The notes under the pieces: model-generated | Databases searched by the model: none | What the model was told of the DNA's origin: nothing | Seen by the model: the letters and a program-made list of their open reading frames with translations, nothing else | Shown: piece after piece, positions 33,533-44,124 of the stretch | How positions within the stretch are numbered: position 1 is the stretch's first letter | How the letters are laid out: the number at the start of each line of letters is the position of its first letter | Source: Rhizobium sp. AAP43 | Lineage (GTDB): Bacteria; Pseudomonadota; Alphaproteobacteria; Rhizobiales; Rhizobiaceae | Direction: 5' to 3' | DNA length: 64,000 nucleotides | NCBI RefSeq assembly: GCF_001296045.1 | Contig: NZ_LJHS01000066.1 | Span: forward strand, 40,768-104,767 | Position numbers and translations under genes: made by a program

Positions 33533-34621
33533 TCAGGCGTCGGGCTTGCCCAGCACGATCACGTCCCGTGGCCCCCACGAGAGCGGCACGGCATCGCCCG
33601 TTTTGACGGGCATGGCGAAATAAGCGGCATCGCTGGTGACGATGGTGAACTCCTCGATCCCCGCACCGGCGACTGCGATCTTGACCGTCGCGCCGAGATA
33701 TTCGACGCCGGCCACCACGCCGTTGAAGCCAAGCATCGGTTCTGTCTCGCCACCGATCGCCACCCGGTCTGTGCGCAAGGCGAGATCAAGGATTTGCCCC
33801 ACTGGCACAGGCGAGGCAGGTGCCTTGAACCGGGTGCCGGCTGAGGTCTCGATTACGGTTTCATCCGCGCTGCTCTCCACCACGCGGCCCGAGATGACAT
33901 TGTGATCGCCCATGAAGCGGGCAACAAAGGCGGTGGCCGGCTGTTCGAAGACCTGGCGAGGGGAGGCCGCCTGCTCGATGCGCCCGGCATTCATCACAAC
34001 GATCAGATCCGCCAGCGCCATCGCCTCTTCCTGGCTATGGGTGACGTGGATGAAGCTGATGCCGAGCGAGGTCTGCAGCTTCTTCAGTTCTGCCCGCATG
34101 CGGATCTTGAGAAAGGGATCGAGGGCCGAGAGCGGCTCATCGAGCAGCAGCGCTTCAGGCTTGGTGATCAGGGCACGGGCAAGCGCGACGCGCTGCTGCT
34201 GCCCGCCGGAGAGCTGAGCCGGACGGCGGTTGGCATAGGGATCAAGCTGCATCAGCGTCAGCATCTCAAGTGCTTCGCGGCGGCGGGTATCCTTGTCGAC
34301 GCCCTTCATCTTCAGGCTGAAGGCGACATTGTCGACGAGATCGAGATGTGGGAAGAGCGCATAGGACTGGAACATCATCGCCGTACCGCGAGCTGCCGGC
34401 GGCAGGTCGGTGACATTGGCATTGCCGAGCAGGATGTCGCCGGATGTGACGGCCTCATGGCCGGCGATCATCCGAAGGGTCGAGGTCTTGCCGCAGCCGG
34501 AAGGACCAAGCAGGCAGCAATAGGTCGATGCGGGAATCTTCAGGCTGACGGGATGGACGGCGATGGTCGGCCCATAGGCCTTGGATACGGCAGCAAGTTC
34601 GATATCGGCGTTTTTCGTCAT
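33533..34621 (-). CDS. ABC transporter ATP-binding protein (PotA-like)
   Basis: ATPase of 362 residues. Walker A GPSGCGKTS (about 38-46), Q-loop MMFQSYALFPHL, signature LSGGQQQRVALARAL (about 138), Walker B ALLLDEPLSALDP and H-loop VTHSQEEAMALADL are all present. The C-terminal TOBE domain (about 280-355) is typical of PotA/FbpC. It is the first gene of the operon running left, opposite the GntR regulator across a 255-bp region that holds repeated GTATGCA/TGCATAC motifs. It energises the import system with the two permeases. Confidence 0.93.
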   Translation of the reverse strand: MTKNADIELAAVSKAYGPTIAVHPVSLKIPASTYCCLLGPSGCGKTSTLRMIAGHEAVTSGDILLGNANVTDLPPAARGTAMMFQSYALFPHLDLVDNVAFSLKMKGVDKDTRRREALEMLTLMQLDPYANRRPAQLSGGQQQRVALARALITKPEALLLDEPLSALDPFLKIRMRAELKKLQTSLGISFIHVTHSQEEAMALADLIVVMNAGRIEQAASPRQVFEQPATAFVARFMGDHNVISGRVVESSADETVIETSAGTRFKAPASPVPVGQILDLALRTDRVAIGGETEPMLGFNGVVAGVEYLGATVKIAVAGAGIEEFTIVTSDAAYFAMPVKTGDAVPLSWGPRDVIVLGKPDA

Positions 34622-34745
34622 GATGCAATCCTTCTCTGCCAGAAGTGATGCACGACGCGTGCCAGTTTGCTGCGGTGCAAACTAAGTGGCTGACTTCACT
34701 GGCTTTGTGGCTGAGGATGTAATCGCCGTGAGCGAGATGCTACGG

Positions 34746-34778
34746 CTGTATGCACAGAAATTGAACATTGCATACAAT
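34746..34778. promoter_or_regulatory. Inverted heptamer pair GTATGCA-N14-TGCATAC (GntR operator candidate)
   Basis: GTATGCA at 34748-34754 and its reverse complement TGCATAC at 34769-34775 are spaced 21 bp centre to centre (two helical turns). Each is itself in a short dyad (CTGT-ATGC-ACAG at 34746-34757; ATTG-CATA-CAAT at 34767-34778). FCD-type GntR proteins usually bind TTGTATACAA-like dyads, which the second resembles. It lies between the operon and the regulator gene. Confidence 0.55.
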
Positions 34779-34876
34779 CTTGCATCATCTTTGATCGCAT
34801 TATTTGTAAGCGTGTGTACGCAACCCATTTGCCTTGCCAAGCAAGCGGCGGTAGAACAGGCAATCTGGAGAGCAAG

Positions 34877-35590
34877 ATGAAGTCGATTGCCAAAGCCGTT
34901 CTCGTCCCCGAAGGTCAGCAGGAGGACCGCGCCCGCGCGATCCGTGACAGTCTTCGCGATGCGATCGTCGACCGACGCCTGGCGCCCGGTACGAAATTGT
35001 CGGAGGCGGAGGTCGGCACACTGTTCGATGTCAGCCGCACGGTTGTGCGGGATGCGCTGCAGATGTTGGCCTTTGAAGGCCTGGTGACGACAGAGCGCAA
35101 TCGCGGCGCCTTTGTTTCCAATCCGTCACCGGACGAGGCGCGACAGATCTTTGAGTCGCGGCGTCTGATCGAGCCCGCCATCGTTGCTGCCGCCGCAGAC
35201 CGCCTGACCCCGGACGAGATCGCCGGTTTCCGATCACATCTGGAAGAAGAGGCGCGTTACAAGGGCGAGCGGGGCGCAAGTGCCAGGCGTGCCGAGATCA
35301 AGGCATCCGGCGATTTCCATCTCCTGCTGGCGCGTGTCGCCGGCAATGCGATCCTGGAAAAATTCATGCAGGAACTGGTGGCGCGCTCGTCGCTGGTGAT
35401 CGCGCTTTATGGCCGCACCGGCGTGTCGAGCTGTGGCCATGACGACCACACCGAGATCCTCGATGCGCTGGAGCGCGGCGACGTGGAGGCGGCCACGGCC
35501 TCCATGCTGCATCATATCGGCCATATCGAAGCCGATCTCGACCTGCGCGAGATCGAAGCGATGACACTGAAGGATGCGCTGTCGATCTGA
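34877..35590 (+). CDS. GntR-family regulator (FadR/FCD type)
   Basis: Regulator of 237 residues: N-terminal winged helix (about 17-80; LAPGTKLSEAEVGTLFDVSR, then TVVRDALQMLAFEGLV) and C-terminal FCD ligand domain (about 90-225). The FCD metal/ligand residues appear as the conserved D and three His types (GDFHLLL, GHDDHTEILDALERGD, MLHHIGHIE). GGAGAGCAAG precedes the ATG at 34877, favoured over upstream in-frame starts. It is divergent from the ABC/racemase operon and most probably represses it until a carboxylic-acid-type ligand binds. Confidence 0.92.
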   Translation: MKSIAKAVLVPEGQQEDRARAIRDSLRDAIVDRRLAPGTKLSEAEVGTLFDVSRTVVRDALQMLAFEGLVTTERNRGAFVSNPSPDEARQIFESRRLIEPAIVAAAADRLTPDEIAGFRSHLEEEARYKGERGASARRAEIKASGDFHLLLARVAGNAILEKFMQELVARSSLVIALYGRTGVSSCGHDDHTEILDALERGDVEAATASMLHHIGHIEADLDLREIEAMTLKDALSI

Positions 35591-35618
35591 GGCAATGGTC
35601 CTGCGGTCTGCAGAATGG

Positions 35619-35701
35619 AAAAAGGCCCCGGTGATTGACCTGACCCCCGAAAGTTGGACCTCCAACCTCAGGGGGGCAGTTCAAAATCACCGGGGCCTTT
35701 T
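35619..35701. repeat. 83-bp nested palindrome: terminator stem enclosing IS-end-like arms
   Basis: Outer perfect arms AAAAGGCCCCGGTGATT / AATCACCGGGGCCTTTT (about 35620-35636 and 35685-35701) make a bidirectional terminator between the convergent GntR and fused-ATPase genes. The 48-bp interior is itself an imperfect palindrome: TTGACCTGACCCCCGAAAG followed by TTGGA on one side and, on the other strand, TTGAACTGCCCCCCTGAG then GTTGGA, meeting at GTTGGA-CC-TCCAAC. These arms look like a pair of insertion-sequence ends with nothing between them. That reading is tentative. Confidence 0.7.
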
Positions 35702-35705
35702 GTCG

Positions 35706-37315
<1,610 letters not shown>

Positions 37316-37319
<4 letters not shown>

Positions 37320-38440
37320 CGGTCCTTCGGATCCAGTGCATCACGCAGGCCATCGCCCACGAAATTCAGCGAAAACAGCGTCGTCACGAAGAAGATCGCC
37401 GGGAAGATCAGAAGCCATGGCGCACTCTGCATGTTCTTCGTGCCTTCCGAGATCAGCGTGCCCCAGCTGGCAAGCGGTGCCTGAACGCCTAAGCCTAGGA
37501 AGGACAGGAAGCTTTCGAGGAGGATGACCTTCGGTACCACCACCGTAACGAAGACGATGACCGGGCCGATCGTGTTCGGAATGATATGCCGGCGGATGAT
37601 CTGCCAGTCGGTGAGCCCCAAAGCTTCTGCGGCACCGACGAATTCGCGGCGTTTCAGCGACAGGGTCTGGCCGCGCACGATGCGGGCCATTTCCAGCCAC
37701 TCCACCGCGCCGATCACCAGGAAGATCAGGATGACCGAGCGCCCGAAGAAGACGACGAGAACAACGACGAGGAAGACGAAGGGCAGGGAGTAGAGGATCT
37801 CGACAAGGCGCATCATGACATTGTCAGCCCGGCCACCGAGATAGCCGGAGGTGGCGCCGTAGACGACACCGATGCCAAGCGAGACAAGGCTGGCGGCAAG
37901 GCCGACGGCGATCGAGATCTGGCCGCCCAGCATGACGCGCACCAGAAGGTCACGCCCATTGCTGTCGGTGCCGAAGACGAAATACTGCTGATCCACCGAA
38001 CCGGTGAGGGTCATGGCCAGCTGGTCGGCAGAGGTTTCGGCGACGGTCGTGTTCTTGAACTCGTTGACGCGGTCGAAATAGCGCACCGAGCGCGGATCGA
38101 TCGGGCGGGTCGACGTCACCTTGGCCGTGAAGACACCGTTTTCGATCTCGAAGCTTTCAAGCGTCAGTCGCGCGCGTTTGGCCGTGCTGTCCGCCACCTC
38201 TTGCAGGGACTGCGGATCAGGCCGGGCCGTAAGGCTCGGCGGGATCGAGACATAGGACGGGAAGACCTGGTCATAGGTATGCGGAACAAAAAACGGTCCC
38301 GCGAAGGAGAAGAGGCCGATCAGCAGCAGCATGATGCAGCCCGAGATCGCAGCCTTGTTGCGTTTGAAGCGAAGCCAGGCGAGCTGGGTCAGGCTGCGAC
38401 CGGCAATCTCCGGCGTCTGGGTCAGGGTGGTATCAGTCAT
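37316..38440 (-). CDS. Oligopeptide ABC transporter permease (OppC/YejE-like) with large periplasmic insert
   Basis: Inner-membrane permease of 374 residues, about 80 longer than standard OppC. Helix 1 (about 28-50) is followed by a periplasmic insert of roughly 110 residues (from HTYDQVFPSYV to DQQYFVFGTDSNGRD), then the five C-terminal helices with the EAA-type loop FVGAAEALGLTDWQIIRRHIIPN. The start at 38440 is preceded by GAGGGTT and overlaps the upstream OppB-like gene by 8 bp. It pairs with OppB at 38433 and the fused ATPase at 35706. The insert resembles that of YejE-type proteins. Confidence 0.92.
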
Positions 38441-39356
38441 TGCGAACCCTCGGATCGAGCAGGCCGTAGGCAATGTCGACCAACAGGTTGAAGAAGATCA
38501 CGAATATGGCCACCAGAATGACGGTGCCCATGACAAGCGGGTAATCGCGATTGAGGGCGCCAAGCACGAAGTAGCGACCAACGCCGGGGATGGTGAAGAT
38601 GCTCTCTACCACGGCGGAACCGGTGAGGAGGGCTGCCGCGCAAGGGGCGAGATAGGAGATGATCGGCAACATCGCACCACGCATGGCATGCGTCACGACG
38701 ACAACGCGCGAGGGAAGCCCGTAGGCGCGTGCAGTCCGGATATGGTCGGTGTTGAGCGCCTCGATCATCGAGCCGCGCGTGAGCCGGGCAAAGACCGCAA
38801 GCTGTGGCAGCGCGAGCGCCGTCATCGGCAGGATGAGGTTGCGAACAGAACCATCACCCCAGCCGCCAGCCGGAAGCCAGGACAGGAAGACGGCGAAGAC
38901 CAGCGTAAGAACTGGGCCAACAACGAAATTTGGAACGGTGACACCGACGGTGGCAAAGGCCATCAGGCCGAAATCCAGCACGCTGTTCTGGCGAAGAGCT
39001 GCGATCGTGCCGAGCGTGACGCCGCCGATCAATGCGATCAGGATGGCATAGAGACCAAGCTCGATCGAATAGGGCAGGGCCTTGCCGATCAGCTCGGAGA
39101 CGGTGTTGTCCTTATAGATGAAACTGGGGCCAAAGTCGCCGCGCACGGCATTGCCGAGATAGTTGATGTACTGCTGCCACAGAGGCTGGTCGAGCTTGTA
39201 GGTCGCCAGGATGTTTTCCATCGTCTGTGGGGGCAGCGGACGTTCGAGATTGAACGGACCGCCAGGCGCAAAGCGCATCAGGAAGAAGGAGATCGTCACG
39301 ACGAGAAGGACCGTGGGGACGGCGCTCATCAGTCGGCGCAGGACAAATGACATCAT
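38433..39356 (-). CDS. Oligopeptide ABC transporter permease (OppB-like)
   Basis: Inner-membrane permease of 307 residues. The N-terminal signature RRLMSAVPTVLLVVTISFFLMRFAPGGP is typical of OppB/DppB, and the EAA loop is TARAYGLPSRVVVVTHAMRGAMLP (about 213-236). Six helices are visible. It overlaps the downstream OppC-like gene by 8 bp. The ribosome-binding site is poor, so it may depend on continued translation of the transcript begun at the oppA-like gene 59 bp upstream. Confidence 0.93.
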   Translation of the reverse strand: MMSFVLRRLMSAVPTVLLVVTISFFLMRFAPGGPFNLERPLPPQTMENILATYKLDQPLWQQYINYLGNAVRGDFGPSFIYKDNTVSELIGKALPYSIELGLYAILIALIGGVTLGTIAALRQNSVLDFGLMAFATVGVTVPNFVVGPVLTLVFAVFLSWLPAGGWGDGSVRNLILPMTALALPQLAVFARLTRGSMIEALNTDHIRTARAYGLPSRVVVVTHAMRGAMLPIISYLAPCAAALLTGSAVVESIFTIPGVGRYFVLGALNRDYPLVMGTVILVAIFVIFFNLLVDIAYGLLDPRVRND

Positions 39357-39415
39357 GGTGAAAAAAGATGACGCGCGACAGCCTCATGCTGCCGCGCGCC
39401 ATTCCCTGAGTTTGG

Positions 39416-41017
39416 TTATTCGGAAACGCTGAGGAACTTCGACAGGTGTTCATTCACCGGATTGTCGCCCCAGCCGGAGACGCGCGACGAGACCAGCCAC
39501 AGGTTGGCGGTGTTCATCAGCGGTGCAATCGCCTGGTCGTTCATCAGAAGGGCTTCCGCCTTCTTGAGCTCTTCCATGCGCTTGGCCGGATCGCGCTCTT
39601 CATAGGAGGCCTTCATCAGCGCATCATAGTCGGCGTTCTTGTACTTGCCGTAGTTGAACGTGACATTCGTGCTGACATTGAGGGCGAGGAAGTTTTCCGG
39701 GTCGGCGTAGTCGGCATTCCAGCCGGCGCGCGCAACGTTGAACTTGCCGCCTTCCTGCAGGTAGGCGTAGTGCGAGGCAACGTCGAGGTTGGTCATCGTC
39801 ACCTTGGCGCCGAAGGTGTTTTTCCACATGTCGGCGACAGCGGTTGCGACGCGCTCGTGGTTGGCATTGGTGTTGTAGCGAATCTCGATTTCGAGCGGCT
39901 TGCCACCTTCGCCGTAACCGGCAGCCTTCATCAGCTCGACAGCCTTGTCTTCGCGGTCGATCTGCGACATCGAGGCGAAATCAGGCTGCGGGCCCTGGCC
40001 ATAGCCTTCGAGACCCGGCGGGACCAGATTATAGGCTGGCAGCTGTGCGCCGGCATAGATTTCCTGGGCAAGGAAATCGCGGTCGATGGACATCGACAGC
40101 GCACGGCGAACGTTGACGTCGTTGTACGGCGGCTCGCGATTGTCGAAGACGTAGTAATAGGTGGCGAGGCCCGGGGTCACGTGAACCTGATCGCCATAGC
40201 TTTCGCGCAGGCGTTTGATCTGGTCAGCCGAGAAGTTGTAGACGAGGTCCATTTCCTTGGCTTCGAAACGACGAACCGAAGCGGCATCGTCGTCGACCGG
40301 GTAGAAGACGACCTTGTCGAGCTTGACGTTGGCGGCGTCCCAGTACTTTTCGTTCTTGACCACGGTCAGCGTGTCGTTCGGCACATGGGCCTGAAGCAGG
40401 AAGGCGCCGTTTGAGACCATATTGCCTGGCTTGACGAACTGGTCGCCGAACTTTTCAAAGTTCGCCTTGCTGATCGGCAGCGCGGTATAGTGTGCGAGAA
40501 GCTGCAGGAAGAACGGGGTCGGGCGCTCAAGCGTGATCTCGACGGTCTTGGCGTCGATCGCCTTGATGCCGAGCTGGTCGATCGGAACTTCGCCCTTGTT
40601 CGCCTTTTCGGCATTCTTGATCGGGTAAAGGATGTTGGCGTATTCGGCGGCGGTCTTCGGGTCTTCGAGGCGGCGCATGGCGAAGACGAAGTCTTCCGCG
40701 GTCACCGGCGAGCCGTCCGACCAGTTGGCGTTTTCGCGGATCTTGAAAGTGTAGACGGTCTCGTCTTCCGAAATCGTCCAGCTTTCTGCCGTGCCGGGTA
40801 CGATCTTGCCATTGGCGTCGAAAATGGTGAGGCCTTCAAACAGATCGCGGACCACGAAGCCCTCGATGTCGATCGAGATATGGGCATAATCAAGCGTCTG
40901 CGGCTCGCCGGCATTGCCACGATGCAGAACCGCTTCGGCCAGCGCCTGGCTTGCGCCAAGGAAGAGCGAGCCGAGCAACAGAGAGGTGCCGAGAATGCGG
41001 CGCGTCTGGATGGTCAT
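39416..41017 (-). CDS. Oligopeptide-binding protein (SBP family 5, OppA-like)
   Basis: Periplasmic protein of 533 residues; signal peptide (TRRILGTSLLLGSLFLGASQALA) with a probable cleavage after ALA near residue 27. The domain is SBP_bac_5, recognisable from LHRGNAGEPQTLDYAHIS, WSDGSPVTAEDFVFAMRRL (about 95) and YADPENFLALNVSTN. Length fits peptide-binding proteins. The ATG at 41017 has GGGAG upstream and a perfect 17-bp hairpin just before that. First gene of the opp-like operon. Peptide specificity is unknown; murein tripeptide, opine or amine peptides are possible. Confidence 0.93.
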   Translation of the reverse strand: MTIQTRRILGTSLLLGSLFLGASQALAEAVLHRGNAGEPQTLDYAHISIDIEGFVVRDLFEGLTIFDANGKIVPGTAESWTISEDETVYTFKIRENANWSDGSPVTAEDFVFAMRRLEDPKTAAEYANILYPIKNAEKANKGEVPIDQLGIKAIDAKTVEITLERPTPFFLQLLAHYTALPISKANFEKFGDQFVKPGNMVSNGAFLLQAHVPNDTLTVVKNEKYWDAANVKLDKVVFYPVDDDAASVRRFEAKEMDLVYNFSADQIKRLRESYGDQVHVTPGLATYYYVFDNREPPYNDVNVRRALSMSIDRDFLAQEIYAGAQLPAYNLVPPGLEGYGQGPQPDFASMSQIDREDKAVELMKAAGYGEGGKPLEIEIRYNTNANHERVATAVADMWKNTFGAKVTMTNLDVASHYAYLQEGGKFNVARAGWNADYADPENFLALNVSTNVTFNYGKYKNADYDALMKASYEERDPAKRMEELKKAEALLMNDQAIAPLMNTANLWLVSSRVSGWGDNPVNEHLSKFLSVSE

Positions 41018-41033
41018 AGGTTAAAAACTCCCA

Positions 41034-41050
41034 GTTCGTTATTTACGAAC
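41034..41050. promoter_or_regulatory. Perfect dyad GTTCGT-TATTT-ACGAAC upstream of oppA-like gene
   Basis: Six-base arms with a 5-base AT spacer, 17 bp before the start and next to the GGGAG ribosome-binding site. It could be an operator or a leader hairpin that affects translation of the operon's first gene. Confidence 0.5.
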
Positions 41051-41204
41051 ACGGGACATGAAGTCATTCACCGGACCTCGGCAAGTTATTTTGTCGTCCA
41101 TACCCCAATTTTGAGGAGGTTTTTTCTCATAATTGTTTTGGATTCGACAAGAAATTGCGCAGATGGACGGTCCTTGGCAATTTTATGACGCCTCCTGGGG
41201 TTGC

Positions 41205-42563
41205 CTAGATCCGCGGCAGATAGGTCTGGTAGTCGAAGCTTGAGACGGTCCGCAGATAGGCCATGGCTTCCTTGCGCTTCGTGTCGCCATAGATGCGCTG
41301 GTACTCGGCCCCGAAGATATCGGTGATGAAGGGGGATGTCCGGAAGCGCTCAACGGCAGTCAGGAAGTCGTAGGTCAGCATATCCGGATTCTCAGGCGCA
41401 CTGTCCGGCGTGGTAACCTGGCCCGGATCGAGGTCTTCATCGAGACCGAGGAGGATGCCGCCGAGGATGGCTCCGAGCAGCAGATGCGGATGAGCATCGG
41501 CACCGGCCACGCGATGCTCGATCCGGGCGGCCGGGCCATCCTTGTCCGGAATGCGGATGGCCGTGCCACGATTGCCAAAACCCCAATCGATCTTGTCGGG
41601 TGCAAACGAGCCCGGCTGGAAACGGCGATAGGAATTGGCAAAAGGTGCAAAGATGAGTTGCGCTTCCTGCATCGACTTCAGCATGCCCGCGGTGATCGAC
41701 TTGAGCTTCACCGGATCGCCGCCCTTGGCGTCGAGAATGTTGCGGCCGTCCTTGTCGATGATCGATGCATGCACATGCAGGCCGGAGCCGGCATGGTCAC
41801 CATAGGGCTTCGCCATGCAGGTTGCCTTGAAACCATGTTTGCGGGCGGCAAAATCAACGACGCGCTTCAGATAGGTGCAGTCGTCCGCTGCCGCCATCGC
41901 GTCCGGCTTGTGCAAGAGGTTGACCTCGAATTGGCCAGGGCCGAACTCGGCGGTGGTCGCATCCGCCGGCAGGCCCATGTGGTCGCAATAGGCGCGCACG
42001 GTGGCAAGAAAGTCTTCCATCGCGGCCGTCGCGCGCATGTCATAGAGCTGGTATCCCTCGACCTCGCCATTCATGACGAGCGCTTTCGGCGGCATCGGCA
42101 CACCGGTTTCGCGGAAATCCGGCTCCATCACATAGAATTCGAGTTCTGTCGCCACAACCGGCGTGAGGCCCCGTTCCTCGAAGCGCTTGAGCACATTGGC
42201 GAGGATGGCGCGCGGGCAGACATAATGCGGTTCGCCTGAGAGCGTGTGCATCGTTGCCAGCACCTGCTTGGATCCCTTTGGTCCCCAGGGCAGTGTGGTC
42301 AGCGAATTCTTCGACGGCACACAGATACCATCAGGATCGCCCAGCGTCAGCGAGATCTTGGTAATGTCGTCATTGTCATCACCCCAGATGTCGAGCGATT
42401 GCGTGGAGGCCGGCAGGCGGACCGTGTTTTTCCAGACCTTGTCCTCGGCCGAAAGCGGGATCATCTTGCCGCGCAGGTCGCCGTTCATGCCGACGAGCAG
42501 GACTTCAATGCGCGCGGAAGGGTCGGCTGCATTGAGATCGGCGGCCTCAGACGATGCGGTCAT
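41205..42563 (-). CDS. Glutamine synthetase-like gamma-glutamyl ligase (PuuA-like)
   Basis: Protein of 452 residues of the GlnA/PuuA family. N-terminal beta-grasp (about 18-110) and catalytic domain (about 115-452). Metal and substrate motifs are visible: ATELEFYVMEP, AEFGPGQFEVNL, HAGSGLHVHASI, NSYRRFQPGSF, GPAARIEHRVAGADAHP. It fits gamma-glutamylation of an amine (putrescine, ethanolamine, isopropylamine) rather than ammonia assimilation. The ATG at 42563 (MTASSEAADLN) is chosen over a longer frame with a basic N-terminal extension. It is divergent from a class III aminotransferase that would take amine-derived substrates, and upstream of a peptide importer. Confidence 0.9.
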   Translation of the reverse strand: MTASSEAADLNAADPSARIEVLLVGMNGDLRGKMIPLSAEDKVWKNTVRLPASTQSLDIWGDDNDDITKISLTLGDPDGICVPSKNSLTTLPWGPKGSKQVLATMHTLSGEPHYVCPRAILANVLKRFEERGLTPVVATELEFYVMEPDFRETGVPMPPKALVMNGEVEGYQLYDMRATAAMEDFLATVRAYCDHMGLPADATTAEFGPGQFEVNLLHKPDAMAAADDCTYLKRVVDFAARKHGFKATCMAKPYGDHAGSGLHVHASIIDKDGRNILDAKGGDPVKLKSITAGMLKSMQEAQLIFAPFANSYRRFQPGSFAPDKIDWGFGNRGTAIRIPDKDGPAARIEHRVAGADAHPHLLLGAILGGILLGLDEDLDPGQVTTPDSAPENPDMLTYDFLTAVERFRTSPFITDIFGAEYQRIYGDTKRKEAMAYLRTVSSFDYQTYLPRI

Positions 42564-42750
42564 GGCAGATAACTTTCTCTGGCTGTGTACGGATTTGGCC
42601 GGAGAAACGCGGCGATCACTGCCTTGCCAAATGCGCGTCGGAAGGCCATGTTCGTAGCCGATAAAGTTCCACCTTTCAATGCGTGGGCGGGCGCCGGAAC
42701 GGACCTTGTTTGGCCGCGATGGACGACTGCGGCCCGCCGAGGACATGTCC

Positions 42751-44124
42751 ATGAACAAGCCGTTTTCTGCCGTCTCCAATCTCGGTGCCATCGACGCTGC
42801 CCATCATCTTCATCCCTTCTCGGACATGAAGAAGCTGAATGCTGCCGGCACCAAGATCATTACCCGGGCGGAAGGCGTGCATATCTGGGATGCGACGGGC
42901 AAACAGTATCTCGATGCCTTTGCCGGCCTCTGGTGCGTCAATGTTGGCTATGGCCGCAAGTCGATCGCCGATGTCGTGCATGCCCAGATGCTCGAACTGC
43001 CCTATTACAACACCTTCTTCGGCACCACGACGCCGCCGACCACGCTGCTCGCCCAGAAGATCGCCGAAAAGACCGGCCCGAAGATCAACCGCGTCTTCTT
43101 CTCCAATTCGGGCTCGGAAGCCTCCGACACCTGGTTCCGCATGGCGCGCGTCTACTGGAAGGCGCTCGGCCATGAGACGAAGACGCAGGTCATTGCCCGC
43201 AAGAACGCCTATCATGGCTCGACGGTCGCCGGCGCCTCGCTCGGCGGCATGAAGTGGATGCACGAGCAGGGCAACCTGCCGATCAAGGGCATCCACCACA
43301 TCAACCAGCCCTACTGGTATGCCGAAGGTGGCGATCTTTCGCCCGAAGACTTCGGCGTCAAGGTGGCGCGCGAACTGGAAGAGAAGATCATTGAACTCGG
43401 CGAGGAGAATGTCGCCGCCTTCGTGGCCGAGCCGATCCAGGGGGCCGGCGGCGTTATCGTGCCGCCATCGACCTATTGGCCAGAAATCAAGCGCATCTGC
43501 GCCAAGTACCAGATCCTGCTCGTCGCCGACGAAGTGATCTCGGGCTTCGGTCGCCTCGGCTCCTGGTTCGGCCACCAGCATTATGATTTCGAGCCGGATC
43601 TCGCCCCGATCGCCAAGGGTCTGTCATCTGGCTATCTGCCGATCGGCGGCGTTCTCGTCTCCGACCGTGTGGCCGAAGTCATGGTCAACGAGCTCGGCGA
43701 TTTCTACCACGGCTACACCTATTCCGGACACCCGGTGGCCGCTGCCGCAGCCCTTGAGAACATCCGCATCATCGAGGATGAGGGACTGGTGGAGCGCGTC
43801 CGGGACGACACCGGCCCTTATCTCGCCGCCGCCCTTGCTTCGCTGACGGACCACGAACTGGTGGGCGAAGCCGTTAGTGTCGGTTTGATGGGTGCCGTCC
43901 AGATCACTGCCGACAAGGCCACTCGCCGCCGCTTCAAGAAGCCTGACGATACGGGGACTGCGGTGCGCAACCAATGCGTTGACGCAGGCGTCGTGCTGCG
44001 CGCCACCGGCGACCGCATGCTCTTCTCGCCGCCGCTGATCATCTCCCGCACCGAGATCGATCAGGCGGTGGACACGCTGCGCAACGGTCTGGATTGGCTG
44101 AAGGACAACAGAGGCGAGGGGTGA
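42751..44124 (+). CDS. Class III aminotransferase (omega-amino acid/putrescine:pyruvate type)
   Basis: PLP enzyme of 457 residues. Core features: FFSNSGSEASDTWFRMARV (about 110), AYHGSTVAGASLGG, the Asp of LLVADEVISGFGRLG (about 255), and the PLP Lys in APIAKGLSSGYLPIGG (about 287). GHPVAAAAALENI is typical of the omega-transaminase/SpuC group. GAGGA precedes the ATG at 42751 by 7 bases and is too close to the ATG at 42745, so 42751 is preferred. With the glutamate-amine ligase it suggests putrescine-like amine catabolism. It abuts the convergent sigma factor gene with no gap. Confidence 0.92.
   Translation: MNKPFSAVSNLGAIDAAHHLHPFSDMKKLNAAGTKIITRAEGVHIWDATGKQYLDAFAGLWCVNVGYGRKSIADVVHAQMLELPYYNTFFGTTTPPTTLLAQKIAEKTGPKINRVFFSNSGSEASDTWFRMARVYWKALGHETKTQVIARKNAYHGSTVAGASLGGMKWMHEQGNLPIKGIHHINQPYWYAEGGDLSPEDFGVKVARELEEKIIELGEENVAAFVAEPIQGAGGVIVPPSTYWPEIKRICAKYQILLVADEVISGFGRLGSWFGHQHYDFEPDLAPIAKGLSSGYLPIGGVLVSDRVAEVMVNELGDFYHGYTYSGHPVAAAAALENIRIIEDEGLVERVRDDTGPYLAAALASLTDHELVGEAVSVGLMGAVQITADKATRRRFKKPDDTGTAVRNQCVDAGVVLRATGDRMLFSPPLIISRTEIDQAVDTLRNGLDWLKDNRGEG

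Noticed and set aside
42564..42791. 76-residue extension of the glutamine-synthetase-like protein.
   Set aside because: Arg/Ser-rich and without a ribosome-binding site; MTASSEAADLN at 42563 is a natural start.
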